From: Gloeocapsa sp. PCC 73106
Lineage (GTDB): Bacteria > Cyanobacteriota > Cyanobacteriia > Cyanobacteriales > Gloeocapsaceae
Reading direction: 5' to 3'
DNA length: 50,103 bases
Assembly: GCF_000332035.1 (NCBI RefSeq)
Contig: NZ_ALVY01000209.1
Location: 1-50,103 of the forward strand
The position numbers were made by a program, and so were the translations under genes. The notes beneath the pieces were generated by a model. It did not search any database and was not told the origin of the DNA. It saw nothing but the letters and a program-made list of their open reading frames with translations. Position 1 is the first letter of the stretch. Each line of letters opens with the position of its first letter. Shown here piece by piece: positions 10,158 through 17,975 of the stretch.

Positions 10158-10253
10158 GGTTAGATAAAATTAAAACCCTTTAATTCAGTTATAGTATTTT
10201 CAATAAAGTTAATCTTATACTCTAAGGTTTAAGGACAAAAACTTGACGGTTGT

Positions 10254-10259
10254 GAGGAG
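10254..10259 (+). promoter_or_regulatory. Ribosome binding site GAGGAG supporting a GTG start for the amidase
   Basis: GAGGAG lies eight bases before GTG 10268. No ATG in the same frame is positioned as well, so the site decides the amidase start. Confidence 0.7.
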
Positions 10260-10267
10260 TAAAAATT

Positions 10268-12067
10268 GTGAAATTTCATTGGCTGATATTGAGTTTTTGC
10301 AGTGTTTTTCTGGGTTGTTCCCCCGCAGAAGCTGCAAAGTTACTTTCTTGGCGTTTTGATACCAATCAAAATCAATTGACGATTAGAACGGACGCGGGAG
10401 TACAACCTGTGGTCAAATTGATTCAAAATCCGACACGTCTGGTTATCGATTTACCAGGGACAATCGCTGATTTATCGCAGCTAGAGCAAATGGTGGGAGG
10501 GGCGATTAAATCGGTAAGAGTCGGACAATTTGAAGCAGATATAGCGCGTTTGGTGGTTGAATTGGCACCGGGTTATACTCTTAATCCCGAGGAAGTCAAA
10601 ATACGTGGTCTATCTTCGACGCAATGGATCGTTAATTTACCTGAACCCGATCGCCTTAGCGAAATTAGTACTAAAGAGTCGGAAGTTCCAGTAAATCAGC
10701 CTCCAAACATTGAATCTAGAGATTTTCAAGTTACTAAAAATGGCTTATTTATTCGTTATGAAAGGCGAGAGGGTAATAAAATTAGCGTCAGACGGAGTGA
10801 GGATCGCCGTCAAATTGAGATAGATTTAGCTGGGGTAACTCTTCCTGCAGATTTGCTCAGTAGTGCGATCGCTCTGAATGAATACGGAATCAGTGAAGTA
10901 GAATTTTCCCAAACATCTACCTCAGCGCGTTTAGTTCTCAATGTGACTGAAGATAGTCCCGATTGGTTAGCTTCTTATAGCAGAATTGGAGATGGGGGCT
11001 TAGTATTATTACCCAAAAATAAATTAAGTTCCAGAGCAACTAATCGCTACAGTCAAACCGAGAATATACCCACCACCACTAGCAGTGCAACCTCCCAGGA
11101 AACAAGAACGATTGAATCTGTGACGCTCGCGGCTAATGGTTCAGAATTAATGGTTAATAGCGACCAAAAAGTCAAAGCTAAAGGCAGTTGGCAAGCTAAT
11201 GGAGTCTATGAAATTCGCATTGATAACGCTAAACTAGCTTCTGATTTTAGTAGTCCGGGAGTTACTACCAATAGTACTCTGTCTCGCTTACGCGTTTGGC
11301 AGGAAAGTGCTGATACGGTGGTTATTCTGGTTCATCCGGCCCTAGGAGTACATCTGAATGGGGAAATTAAGCAACCTTCTGATCAAGTACTGGTGTTGCA
11401 ACTGAGGGAATTGACAGCGGTTAATAGAACTCTGTATCGACCCAAAACCCCTCCTCTGCGTGATGAGTCGGTTCCCCTAGCCAGGGCGTGGGAAAGGGTT
11501 AATAGTAATCGTACTCCTCAAGAAAAACTGGTGGTTATTATCGATCCAGGACATGGAGGGAAGGATCCAGGAGCGATCGGTATTGGTGGGGTTAAAGAAA
11601 AAGAGTTGATTTTTCCCATGGCTCAACAAGTAGCGGATATCTTGGAAAAACAAGGTATACAGGTAATTATGACCCGCAAGAGTGACTATTACGTTGGTCT
11701 TGAAGATAGAGCGAAAATGGCTAACCAAGCGGGAGCGGATTTATTTATCAGTATTCATGCTAATTCCATGGGGATGAGTCGTCCTGATATAAATGGCTTG
11801 GAAACTTATTATTTTCAGGATGGTATACGCTTAGCGGAAACTATCCACAACAGTATCTTAAAACGGGTTGACGTGGATAACCGAGGTATTCGGCGCGCTC
11901 GCTTCTTCGTATTACGTGAAACTCAAATGCCCGCGGTACTTTTAGAGGTAGGCTTTTTAACCGGTAAAGAAGACGCTCAAAAACTCTCTAATCCTGATTA
12001 TCGGAGTCAGATTTCTCAGGCGATCGCCGAAGGAATTTTACAATACGTTCGTAACCAAAGGCTTTAA
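10268..12067 (+). CDS. amiC: N-acetylmuramoyl-L-alanine amidase with AMIN domains (AmiC-like)
   Basis: A periplasmic cell-wall hydrolase of 599 residues that cuts the amide bond between N-acetylmuramic acid and the stem peptide, needed for daughter-cell separation. It starts with a signal peptide (about 1-22, cleavage around AEA). Two AMIN-type beta regions follow (about 23-130 and 155-245), then a Ser/Thr-rich linker, a further beta region, and a C-terminal Amidase_3 domain (about 420-597). The zinc-site and catalytic motifs are DPGHGGKDPGA near 426, SIHANS and LLEVGFLT. The GTG start is backed by a strong Shine-Dalgarno. murI follows after 12 bp, forming a cell-wall pair. Confidence 0.94.
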   Translation: MKFHWLILSFCSVFLGCSPAEAAKLLSWRFDTNQNQLTIRTDAGVQPVVKLIQNPTRLVIDLPGTIADLSQLEQMVGGAIKSVRVGQFEADIARLVVELAPGYTLNPEEVKIRGLSSTQWIVNLPEPDRLSEISTKESEVPVNQPPNIESRDFQVTKNGLFIRYERREGNKISVRRSEDRRQIEIDLAGVTLPADLLSSAIALNEYGISEVEFSQTSTSARLVLNVTEDSPDWLASYSRIGDGGLVLLPKNKLSSRATNRYSQTENIPTTTSSATSQETRTIESVTLAANGSELMVNSDQKVKAKGSWQANGVYEIRIDNAKLASDFSSPGVTTNSTLSRLRVWQESADTVVILVHPALGVHLNGEIKQPSDQVLVLQLRELTAVNRTLYRPKTPPLRDESVPLARAWERVNSNRTPQEKLVVIIDPGHGGKDPGAIGIGGVKEKELIFPMAQQVADILEKQGIQVIMTRKSDYYVGLEDRAKMANQAGADLFISIHANSMGMSRPDINGLETYYFQDGIRLAETIHNSILKRVDVDNRGIRRARFFVLRETQMPAVLLEVGFLTGKEDAQKLSNPDYRSQISQAIAEGILQYVRNQRL

Positions 12068-12079
12068 ATATAATCACCT

Positions 12080-12931
12080 ATGGGAGCATCTACAAGCCAA
12101 AAAATTGGTGTTTTTGACAGTGGTGTGGGAGGCTTAACCGTTTTAAGACAAATGTACCAACAACTTCCCCATGAATCTATTCTTTATTTTGCTGATACTG
12201 CTAGACTTCCCTATGGTACTCGTTCCCCAGGGGAAATTTTACAGTTTGTCAGGGAGATTCTGACTTGGATGAATCAAGAGGGAGTCAAAATGGTAATTAT
12301 GGCTTGTAACACAAGTTCTGCCCTAGCCTTAGAAATCGTACGTTCTGAATATGACCTACCAATTCTGGGAATTATCTTACCAGGTGCCCGTGCCGCCGTG
12401 GAAAAAGGTCAAAAAATAGGGGTTATTGCTACTCCTGTCACAGCTAATAGTCATGCTTATAGCCTGGCTATTGCAGAAATTAATCCTAAAGCTGAGGTAT
12501 TGGAGGTGGGGTGTCCTGCTTTTGTGCCACTTATTGAGCAAAATTTAATTAATCATCCCTATACCAAGAGGGTAGCTGGACATTATCTCAATCCCTTATT
12601 GCAACAGGGTATTGATACATTAATTTACGGTTGTACTCACTATCGCCACTTGGAAAATGTCTTTCTAGAAATTCTGCCTAGACATATTCAACTCGTGGAT
12701 CCGGCCACTTACGTGGTTAGCGCTGCCGCTAGAGAGTTAAGAATGTTGGGACTTAAAAATCGCAAAACATCTCAGCCTACTCGTTTTTGTGTGAGTGGCT
12801 GTCCCCAAAAATTCGCTTTTCTTTCTAAACAATGGTTGGGTTTTACACCAAAGGTTGAAAAGATTTCTTTACCTGTTCTTCCTGATCTGTTCGAGCCAAA
12901 CTTATCAAATTACAAATTCCCGTCTCTGTAA
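12080..12931 (+). CDS. murI: Glutamate racemase MurI
   Basis: Cofactor-independent racemase of 283 residues that makes D-glutamate for peptidoglycan. The two catalytic cysteines are visible at Cys76 (ACNTSS) and Cys185 (GCTHYRH), and the N-terminal GVFDSGVGGLTVL motif carries the catalytic-site Asp/Ser. Length is normal for the family. It lies 12 bp after amiC and probably shares its transcript. A perfect 9-bp inverted repeat spans its stop codon. Confidence 0.96.
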   Translation: MGASTSQKIGVFDSGVGGLTVLRQMYQQLPHESILYFADTARLPYGTRSPGEILQFVREILTWMNQEGVKMVIMACNTSSALALEIVRSEYDLPILGIILPGARAAVEKGQKIGVIATPVTANSHAYSLAIAEINPKAEVLEVGCPAFVPLIEQNLINHPYTKRVAGHYLNPLLQQGIDTLIYGCTHYRHLENVFLEILPRHIQLVDPATYVVSAAARELRMLGLKNRKTSQPTRFCVSGCPQKFAFLSKQWLGFTPKVEKISLPVLPDLFEPNLSNYKFPSL

Positions 12932-12956
12932 CTTACAATAGAACAATGACGGGAAT
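12916..12956 (+). terminator. Inverted repeat overlapping the murI stop codon
   Basis: ATTCCCGTC (12916-12924, within the last murI codons) is complementary to GACGGGAAT (12948-12956), with a 23-base loop containing the stop codon. There is no T run. It could act as a terminator or 3'-end protector for murI; the loop is rather long. Confidence 0.35.
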
Positions 12957-12976
12957 ATTGGTTTGCTTAAGTTTAT

Positions 12977-13099
12977 TTAGGGTTGTCCGAGATCACGAGA
13001 AGGAGACACAGTAACTCTTCTTAAACGTTGGGCAAATAACAGCAGTAAGTAGATAGTTAGCAAATAAAGCGAAGCTAGAAGTACAATGAACACGACCAT
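12977..13099 (-). CDS. Hypothetical 40-residue single-span membrane protein
   Basis: An ATG-initiated ORF of 40 codons. The product begins MVVFIVLLASLYLLT, one long hydrophobic helix (about 1-24), followed by a basic stretch QRLRR and a polar tail ending RDLGQP. GGGA is placed a few bases before the ATG. Size and layout are like the many small single-span subunits of cyanobacterial photosynthetic and NDH-1 complexes, but I do not recognise it as any specific one. It is convergent with murI and divergent from sds across a 488-bp gap. Reality depends on conservation, which I cannot test. Confidence 0.55.
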   Translation of the reverse strand: MVVFIVLLASLYLLTIYLLLLFAQRLRRVTVSPSRDLGQP

Positions 13100-13587
13100 A
13101 TTTCCCTGAGTCAGTTAAGGTGTACAAAAAAAAGGAGCAAAACCGAGCAGCCGCCCAAAAATGTGAAAATTCGTTACTAAGCCTTGTTTTCAGCCAAGTT
13201 CGCCCTAGATAGTTCAGTACAAGCTAAACGACACTCTTTGTTGCCAACTTCCTTCAGCCATGGCTGTCGAAGTTAATTGTTTAACTCAACCACACCCGCC
13301 TAATCTCTACAAGAAGGAGTTACTTTGCTGTATTATCCCTGAACTTCTATGGGTATAACTAGACTAGCCAACTCTTACACAGAAAAACGTACATTCCTCT
13401 GTCGGCTGGTAAAGTCACAATTAATTTTTTAAAACCATTATCCTTAAGCTAACATAAATTTTTGCAAATTGGTAAAAAGTTTTTCTCAAAAAAAAGCAAG
13501 AAAATTTTCCTCTCTGGGTTGGTTAGCTTAAAATAAATTAAAGAATATGTAAACTTTCGTAACTATCTTCCCAGACTGGGCTAATCA
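13100..13587. other. 488-bp intergenic region between the 40-aa ORF and sds
   Basis: No ORF of convincing quality, no tRNA and no HIP1 site are seen. It must hold the divergent promoters of the small membrane ORF and of sds. The part near sds is AT-rich. Around 13370-13415, short arms AGCC/GGCT and ACAGA/TCTGT could fold into a nested hairpin. The size would allow a small RNA gene, but I could not match it to 6S RNA, tmRNA, RNase P RNA, SRP RNA or Yfr1. Confidence 0.4.
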
Positions 13588-14559
13588 ATGATTTCAGTAA
13601 CTTCCCTGTTTATGCCTGTAGATAACGACCTACGTCTCTTGACAGCCAACCTCAAGAAACTAATTGGTACACGCCATCCCATTTTAGAAGCTGCAGCAGA
13701 ACATCTGTTCAGCGCAGGAGGCAAAAAAATTAGACCCGCTATTGTCTTACTAGTGGCTAGAGCTACTATGCTTGATCAAGATATCACTCCTCGGCATCGG
13801 CGTCTAGCAGAAATCACGGAAATGATCCACACTGCGAGTTTAGTTCATGATGACATTGTTGATGAAGCGCAATTAAGACGAAATGTACCTACGGTTAATA
13901 GTTTGTTCGACAATCGTATAGCCGTCCTCGCGGGAGATTTTCTGTTCGCACAATCATCTTGGTACCTGGCCAACTTAGATAATTTAGAAGTAGTAAAGCT
14001 ACTTTCTGAAGTAATCAGAGATTTTGCCGAAGGGGAAATTTTGCAAGGAATCAATCGCTTTGATACTAGCTTGTCTTTGGAAGCTTATCTAGATAAAAGT
14101 TACTACAAAACGGCATCTCTAATCGCCAATAGCGCTAAATCGGCTTGTTTATTAAGTGGAACGTCTCAAACTATAGCCGATAATATATACAGCTATGGTC
14201 GTAATCTAGGTCTAGCTTTCCAGATTGTTGACGATATCTTGGATTTTACTGGGTCAACCGAAGTATTAGGGAAACCCGCGGGTTCGGATTTAATCAGTGG
14301 CAATTTAACCGCTCCGGTAATCTATGCTTTGGAAGAAAAACCATTACTATCGGTTTTAATCGAAGGGGAATTTAGTGAAAAAGGAGATCTCGAAACCGCA
14401 CTAGAATTAGTCAGAGAAAGTAAGGGAATCGAACGTGCTAAAACTCTAGCGCTAGAACACGCCAATCAAGCTGTTAAATATTTAGAAGGTTTAAAATCGT
14501 CTGAATCTTTTCAAGCTTTGCAAGAACTCCCAGATTACGTGGTTAGTCGAATATACTAA
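13588..14559 (+). CDS. sds: Solanesyl (all-trans polyprenyl) diphosphate synthase
   Basis: Prenyl chain elongation enzyme of 323 residues, expected to make the C45 side chain of plastoquinone from IPP and allylic diphosphates. The first aspartate-rich motif is DDIVDEAQLRRN at 88-99 and the second is DDILDFTG at 215-222; GGKKIRP at 44-50 binds IPP. The N-terminus resembles cyanobacterial Sds proteins. Chain length cannot be read with certainty from sequence. dxs, which feeds the same isoprenoid pathway, follows 144 bp downstream. Confidence 0.93.
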   Translation: MISVTSLFMPVDNDLRLLTANLKKLIGTRHPILEAAAEHLFSAGGKKIRPAIVLLVARATMLDQDITPRHRRLAEITEMIHTASLVHDDIVDEAQLRRNVPTVNSLFDNRIAVLAGDFLFAQSSWYLANLDNLEVVKLLSEVIRDFAEGEILQGINRFDTSLSLEAYLDKSYYKTASLIANSAKSACLLSGTSQTIADNIYSYGRNLGLAFQIVDDILDFTGSTEVLGKPAGSDLISGNLTAPVIYALEEKPLLSVLIEGEFSEKGDLETALELVRESKGIERAKTLALEHANQAVKYLEGLKSSESFQALQELPDYVVSRIY

Positions 14560-14703
14560 TCAGCTTCGGTAACAAGGCGATCGCCTAACTAAACTAGCTC
14601 TGTGAATCCTTGGAGCGATCGCTACACTATTATTAACCATGTTGATTGTACAAAAGCGTTAAAGTGAGAAATAGTATAGTAGATTTAAATTCAATAAGCC
14701 GAT

Positions 14704-16611
14704 ATGCATCTAAGTGAAATTACTCACCCGAACCAGTTACATGGTCTGTCGGTTCGTCAACTCGAAACAATAGCACGGCAAATCCGAGAAAAACATCTGC
14801 AAACCGTAGCTACCAGTGGCGGACATCTCGGACCAGGGTTAGGAGTGGTTGAATTGACCATAGCACTGTATCAAACTCTAGACCTAGACAGAGACAAAGT
14901 AATTTGGGATGTAGGACATCAAGCCTATCCCCACAAAATGCTCACCGGGAGATATCACCAATTCCACACGCTACGCCAAAAAGATGGAATAGCGGGGTAT
15001 CTCAAGCGTGGTGAGAGCAAATTTGACCATTTTGGTGCCGGGCACGCTTCTACTAGCATCTCCGCGTCTCTGGGTATGGCTTTGGCCAGAGATGCTCAGG
15101 GAGAAGACTATAAGGTCGTAGCTGTTATAGGCGATGGAGCATTAACGGGGGGTATGGCACTAGAAGCGATCAATCACGCAGGACATTTACCCCATACTAA
15201 CTTGATGGTTGTGCTCAATGACAATGAAATGTCTATTTCCCCAAACGTTGGCGCAATTTCTCGTTATCTCAACAAAGTTCGACTCAGCGAACCGATTCAA
15301 TTTCTCTCGGATAACTTAGAAGAACAGTTTAAACATCTTCCTTTTTTGGGTGAATCTTTAACACCGGAAATGGAAAGAGTCAAAGAAGGGATGAAACGCC
15401 TAGCTGTTCCTAAAGTTGGCGCAGTGATCGAAGAACTTGGCTTTACCTATTTTGGTCCAATCGATGGCCATAATTTGACAGAATTAATACATACTTTCAA
15501 ACAAGGTCATCGAGTCAAAGGTCCCGTACTCATTCACGTTGCCACCGTAAAAGGCAAAGGCTACGAAATCGCAGAACAAGACCAAGTAGGTTATCACGCT
15601 CAAAATCCTTTTAATTTATCCACGGGAAAACCTATTCCTTCTAATAAACCTAAACCACCTGGCTATGCCAAAGTATTCGGTCACACCCTAACTAAGTTAG
15701 CGGAAAATAACCCCAAAATTATTGCCATTACCGCAGCTATGGCTACAGGTACAGGTTTAGATAAATTACACGTTAAACTCCCAAAACAATATATCGACGT
15801 GGGTATAGCAGAACAACACGCCGTGACTCTAGCCGCGGGTTTAGCTTGTCAAGGGATGCGTCCAGTAGTAGCTATTTACTCTACATTTTTACAACGCGCC
15901 TATGATCAAATTATTCATGATGTCTGTATTCAAAACTTACCCGTCTTTTTCTGTTTGGATCGCGCCGGTATCGTTGGTGCAGATGGTCCCACGCATCAGG
16001 GGATGTATGATATTGCTTACCTACGTTGTATCCCCAATATGGTGATCATGGCCCCTAAAGATGAAGCGGAATTACAGGAAATGATCGTCACTGGTGTTAA
16101 CCATACCTCTGGACCGATCGCTATGCGTTATCCTCGAGGTAATGGTTATGGTGTTCCTTTGATGGAGGAAGGTTGGGAATCCCTAACCATTGGTAAGGGC
16201 GAAATTCTCCGCAACGGAGAGGATATCTTGTTACTCGGCTACGGTTCCATGGTCTATACTACCATGCAAGCGGCTGAAGTGCTTAGCGAGCACGGTATTG
16301 AAGCCACCGTGATTAACGCTCGTTTTGTTAAACCCCTCGATACTGAGTTAATTTTTCCCTTGGCGCGGCGCATCGGCAAAGTCGTAACTGTAGAAGAAGG
16401 TTGTTTAATGGGGGGATTTGGTTCAGCAGTGGCTGAAGCGTTGCTTGACAATGATATCTCAGTTCATCTCAAACGCTTTGGTATACCCGATCAACTAGTA
16501 GAACACGCCGAACCTAATCAATCTAAAGCAGGATTAGGCTTGAATAGCGATCAAATTGCTGAGCAAATTCGCGAAATTTTCTTTAAAAAGCAGTTTTCTC
16601 CCGTTAGTTAG
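14704..16611 (+). CDS. dxs: 1-deoxy-D-xylulose-5-phosphate synthase
   Basis: Thiamine-diphosphate enzyme of 635 residues that condenses pyruvate and glyceraldehyde 3-phosphate in the first step of the MEP isoprenoid pathway. The ThDP/Mg motif [13 protein letters not shown] with downstream NDNEMSIS is in the N-terminal domain. The pyrimidine domain has the catalytic glutamate region [14 protein letters not shown] and [16 protein letters not shown] transketolase C-terminal domain completes the normal length. Start is the ATG giving [15 protein letters not shown]. Two HIP1 sites lie in the gap upstream. Confidence 0.97.
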   Translation: MHLSEITHPNQLHGLSVRQLETIARQIREKHLQTVATSGGHLGPGLGVVELTIALYQTLDLDRDKVIWDVGHQAYPHKMLTGRYHQFHTLRQKDGIAGYLKRGESKFDHFGAGHASTSISASLGMALARDAQGEDYKVVAVIGDGALTGGMALEAINHAGHLPHTNLMVVLNDNEMSISPNVGAISRYLNKVRLSEPIQFLSDNLEEQFKHLPFLGESLTPEMERVKEGMKRLAVPKVGAVIEELGFTYFGPIDGHNLTELIHTFKQGHRVKGPVLIHVATVKGKGYEIAEQDQVGYHAQNPFNLSTGKPIPSNKPKPPGYAKVFGHTLTKLAENNPKIIAITAAMATGTGLDKLHVKLPKQYIDVGIAEQHAVTLAAGLACQGMRPVVAIYSTFLQRAYDQIIHDVCIQNLPVFFCLDRAGIVGADGPTHQGMYDIAYLRCIPNMVIMAPKDEAELQEMIVTGVNHTSGPIAMRYPRGNGYGVPLMEEGWESLTIGKGEILRNGEDILLLGYGSMVYTTMQAAEVLSEHGIEATVINARFVKPLDTELIFPLARRIGKVVTVEEGCLMGGFGSAVAEALLDNDISVHLKRFGIPDQLVEHAEPNQSKAGLGLNSDQIAEQIREIFFKKQFSPVS

Positions 16612-16628
16612 CTCAAGGCTTAAGAAAC

Positions 16629-16653
16629 CCCACGGTGAATAAGTTACCGTGGG
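16629..16653 (+). terminator. Hairpin after dxs
   Basis: CCCACGGT (16629-16636) and ACCGTGGG (16646-16653) form a perfect 8-bp GC-rich stem with a 9-base loop, 17 bases after the dxs stop. The following ATCTATTC is only weakly T-rich, so termination efficiency is uncertain. Confidence 0.55.
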
Positions 16654-16668
16654 ATCTATTCAGTCAGA

Positions 16669-16686
16669 TATAGCGCACTCGCGCAG
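16669..16686 (+). repeat. Short interspersed repeat, copy 1
   Basis: TATAGCGCACTCGCGCAG here and TATAGCGCACTTGCGCAG at 19141-19158 differ at one base in 18. Both lie in intergenic DNA and together they bracket the toxin-antitoxin, STAS and ftsW genes. The role is unknown. Confidence 0.5.
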
Positions 16687-16859
16687 GGGAAAGGTATACT
16701 AGATAATTATTAAGCGCGGTTTCAATTGTCCTAAACTTACCGAATATTGCTATATCATCAATCTTGTTATTCCTTTTCTAATCTTGATTGGGTTCTGAGA
16801 ATAGCCTTTACTTACGGCATAATTTAAGTAGTAATCTTTGAGTAAAAAAGCGATGGGCG

Positions 16860-16877
16860 GGTTGTTAGTTGACAACC
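16860..16877. promoter_or_regulatory. Inverted repeat, candidate operator of the HicA-like module
   Basis: GGTTGT (16860-16865) and ACAACC (16872-16877) are perfect 6-base arms with a 6-base spacer, about 40 bp before the toxin ATG. Toxin-antitoxin operons are usually autorepressed at such palindromes; here that is inference. Confidence 0.35.
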
Positions 16878-16916
16878 ATCTTTGTGGGAATTAAGATTGT
16901 GTATGTGTCTTAGGTA

Positions 16917-17162
16917 ATGGCAAAGAGACATCCTAATAAAGATATACGAGCCGCATTGGAGTATGCTGTAAGACGCGGATGGAGACTTGAGAAAGCTGGA
17001 TCTCATGCTTGGGGTAAAATGTATTGCCCTTACAACGATTCTGAATGTAGATGTGGTGAATTTTGTATTGTTAGTATTTGGAGCACCCCTAAAAACCCTA
17101 CCAACCATGCAAAACAGATTCGTCGAGTAGTAGATAAATGTATTTATCAAGAGGACAAATGA
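16917..17162 (+). CDS. HicA-like toxin (candidate)
   Basis: An 81-residue basic protein. The key pattern is RRGWRLEKAGSHAWG, whose conserved glycine-serine-histidine resembles the active-site histidine segment of HicA mRNA interferases. A cysteine-rich centre follows (CPYNDSECRCGEFC), then STPKNPTNHAKQIRR, a basic helix. The gene directly precedes a protein of the type that usually pairs with it (26-bp gap), and an inverted repeat lies upstream. Assignment to the HicA fold is by resemblance only. Because the partner looks truncated, the toxin may be inactive or tolerated. Confidence 0.6.
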   Translation: MAKRHPNKDIRAALEYAVRRGWRLEKAGSHAWGKMYCPYNDSECRCGEFCIVSIWSTPKNPTNHAKQIRRVVDKCIYQEDK

Positions 17163-17188
17163 CTATTTCTAAAAGAGGTTAACGGCAA

Positions 17189-17479
17189 ATGCGAGAATAT
17201 GAATTTACTCTAAAATTTAAACTCCCCACTTCTACTACCAATCCTGATATTTACGTTGATACCCTATATGAATCAGGCTGCGATGATGCGATTATCGGAA
17301 CTGGTAAAAGGGGTTTTATCGCTCTTGATTTTATTCGTGAAGCATCATCACCATATGATGCCATGTCTAGCGCAATCAAAGATATAAGAAAAGCTATTCC
17401 AGAAGCAGAAATAGTAGGGGCTTCACCTAATTTTTATTGTGGAATTGATGTAGTAAAACTCTTGGGATGCTTTAGATAA
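17189..17479 (+). CDS. Partner/antitoxin of the HicA-like gene, apparently truncated by a nonsense codon
   Basis: A 96-residue protein beginning MREYEFTLKFKLPTS, a HicB-like alpha/beta start, continuing with YESGCDDAIIGTGKRGFIALDF. It ends at VVKLLGCFR followed by TAA. As I know the family, this point is the start of a helix-turn-helix that continues R-Q-N; here the codons read AGA TAA AAC, so one C-to-T change (CAA to TAA) would explain the stop. The next codons (NKELLSIATLS, then stop) look only partly like the family. The DNA-binding part is therefore probably lost. Confidence 0.65.
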   Translation: MREYEFTLKFKLPTSTTNPDIYVDTLYESGCDDAIIGTGKRGFIALDFIREASSPYDAMSSAIKDIRKAIPEAEIVGASPNFYCGIDVVKLLGCFR

Positions 17480-17550
17480 AACAAAGAGTTGTTATCAATT
17501 GCCACATTGAGCTAAAATACTAGACTAAACCTTTAAAGCTGTAGTAATCC

Positions 17551-17557
17551 GAGGAGG
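17551..17557 (+). promoter_or_regulatory. Strong Shine-Dalgarno GAGGAGG before an ATT start
   Basis: GAGGAGG is followed after five bases by ATT at 17563, which opens the STAS reading frame. No ATG, GTG or TTG stands at this distance in frame. The site is the main support for a non-canonical start. Confidence 0.6.
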
Positions 17558-17562
17558 CAATT

Positions 17563-17928
17563 ATTGCTGAACAACTGAACCTGACCTTGAGCTTAAGAGG
17601 AACAAGAGAAGTCAGGGAAACTTACCAAATCTTGCGTCTGACAGGTCTTTTAGATGCTTACTCTGAACAAACCTTTCGCAAGGTCGTAGCATCTTGTATT
17701 AGTAAAGGGCCCAAGAATCTAGTTCTAGTCCTTTCTCAAATCGATTTTATCGATAGTTCTGGGTTAGGAGTCCTAGTGCAACTAGTTAAGGCTACTCAAA
17801 ATGAGGGAGGAAGCTTACAAATTGTCACTAACGCCCGTGTTACCCAAACGGTAAAGCTAGCTCGTTTAGAAAGCTTTCTTCCTCTTCAGCCTTCTTTAGA
17901 AGCTGCTATAGAAAATATTAGTGCTTGA
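17563..17928 (+). CDS. STAS-domain anti-sigma factor antagonist, probable AUU start
   Basis: A 121-residue soluble STAS protein of the SpoIIAA/RsbV type, which binds or releases an anti-sigma kinase depending on serine phosphorylation. The phosphorylation motif is FIDSSGLGVL, and VTNARVTQTVKL follows. The first standard start in frame is TTG at 17587, but this would cut off residues AEQLNLT, which match the usual family beginning, and it has no ribosome site. ATT 17563 lies five bases after GAGGAGG and keeps the full domain. The nearest upstream in-frame stop is at 17545. The gene is monocistronic; no kinase or phosphatase gene is adjacent. Confidence 0.85.
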   Translation: MAEQLNLTLSLRGTREVRETYQILRLTGLLDAYSEQTFRKVVASCISKGPKNLVLVLSQIDFIDSSGLGVLVQLVKATQNEGGSLQIVTNARVTQTVKLARLESFLPLQPSLEAAIENISA

Positions 17929-17975
17929 TTAGGATTTAGGTATTCGGTTCTTAGATAGTCCTAAAATCCGATACC

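Larger units (their letters stand above)
16654..16916. other. Non-coding region before the HicA-like gene
   Basis: About 260 bp without a gene. It contains one copy of a short repeat (TATAGCGCACT then GCGCAG, 16669-16686) that recurs at 19141, and an inverted repeat at 16860-16877 close to the toxin gene. The rest is AT-rich with no ORF or RNA that I recognise. Confidence 0.5.

Noticed and set aside
13100-13440. Possible 6S RNA, tmRNA or RNase P RNA in the gap before sds
   Set aside because: None of the diagnostic segments (tRNA-like ends, RNase P conserved cores, tag-peptide codons) could be found by eye.
16824-17150. Minus-strand ORF of 108 codons opposite the HicA-like gene
   Set aside because: Shadow of the plus-strand toxin gene, which has family features and a partner gene.
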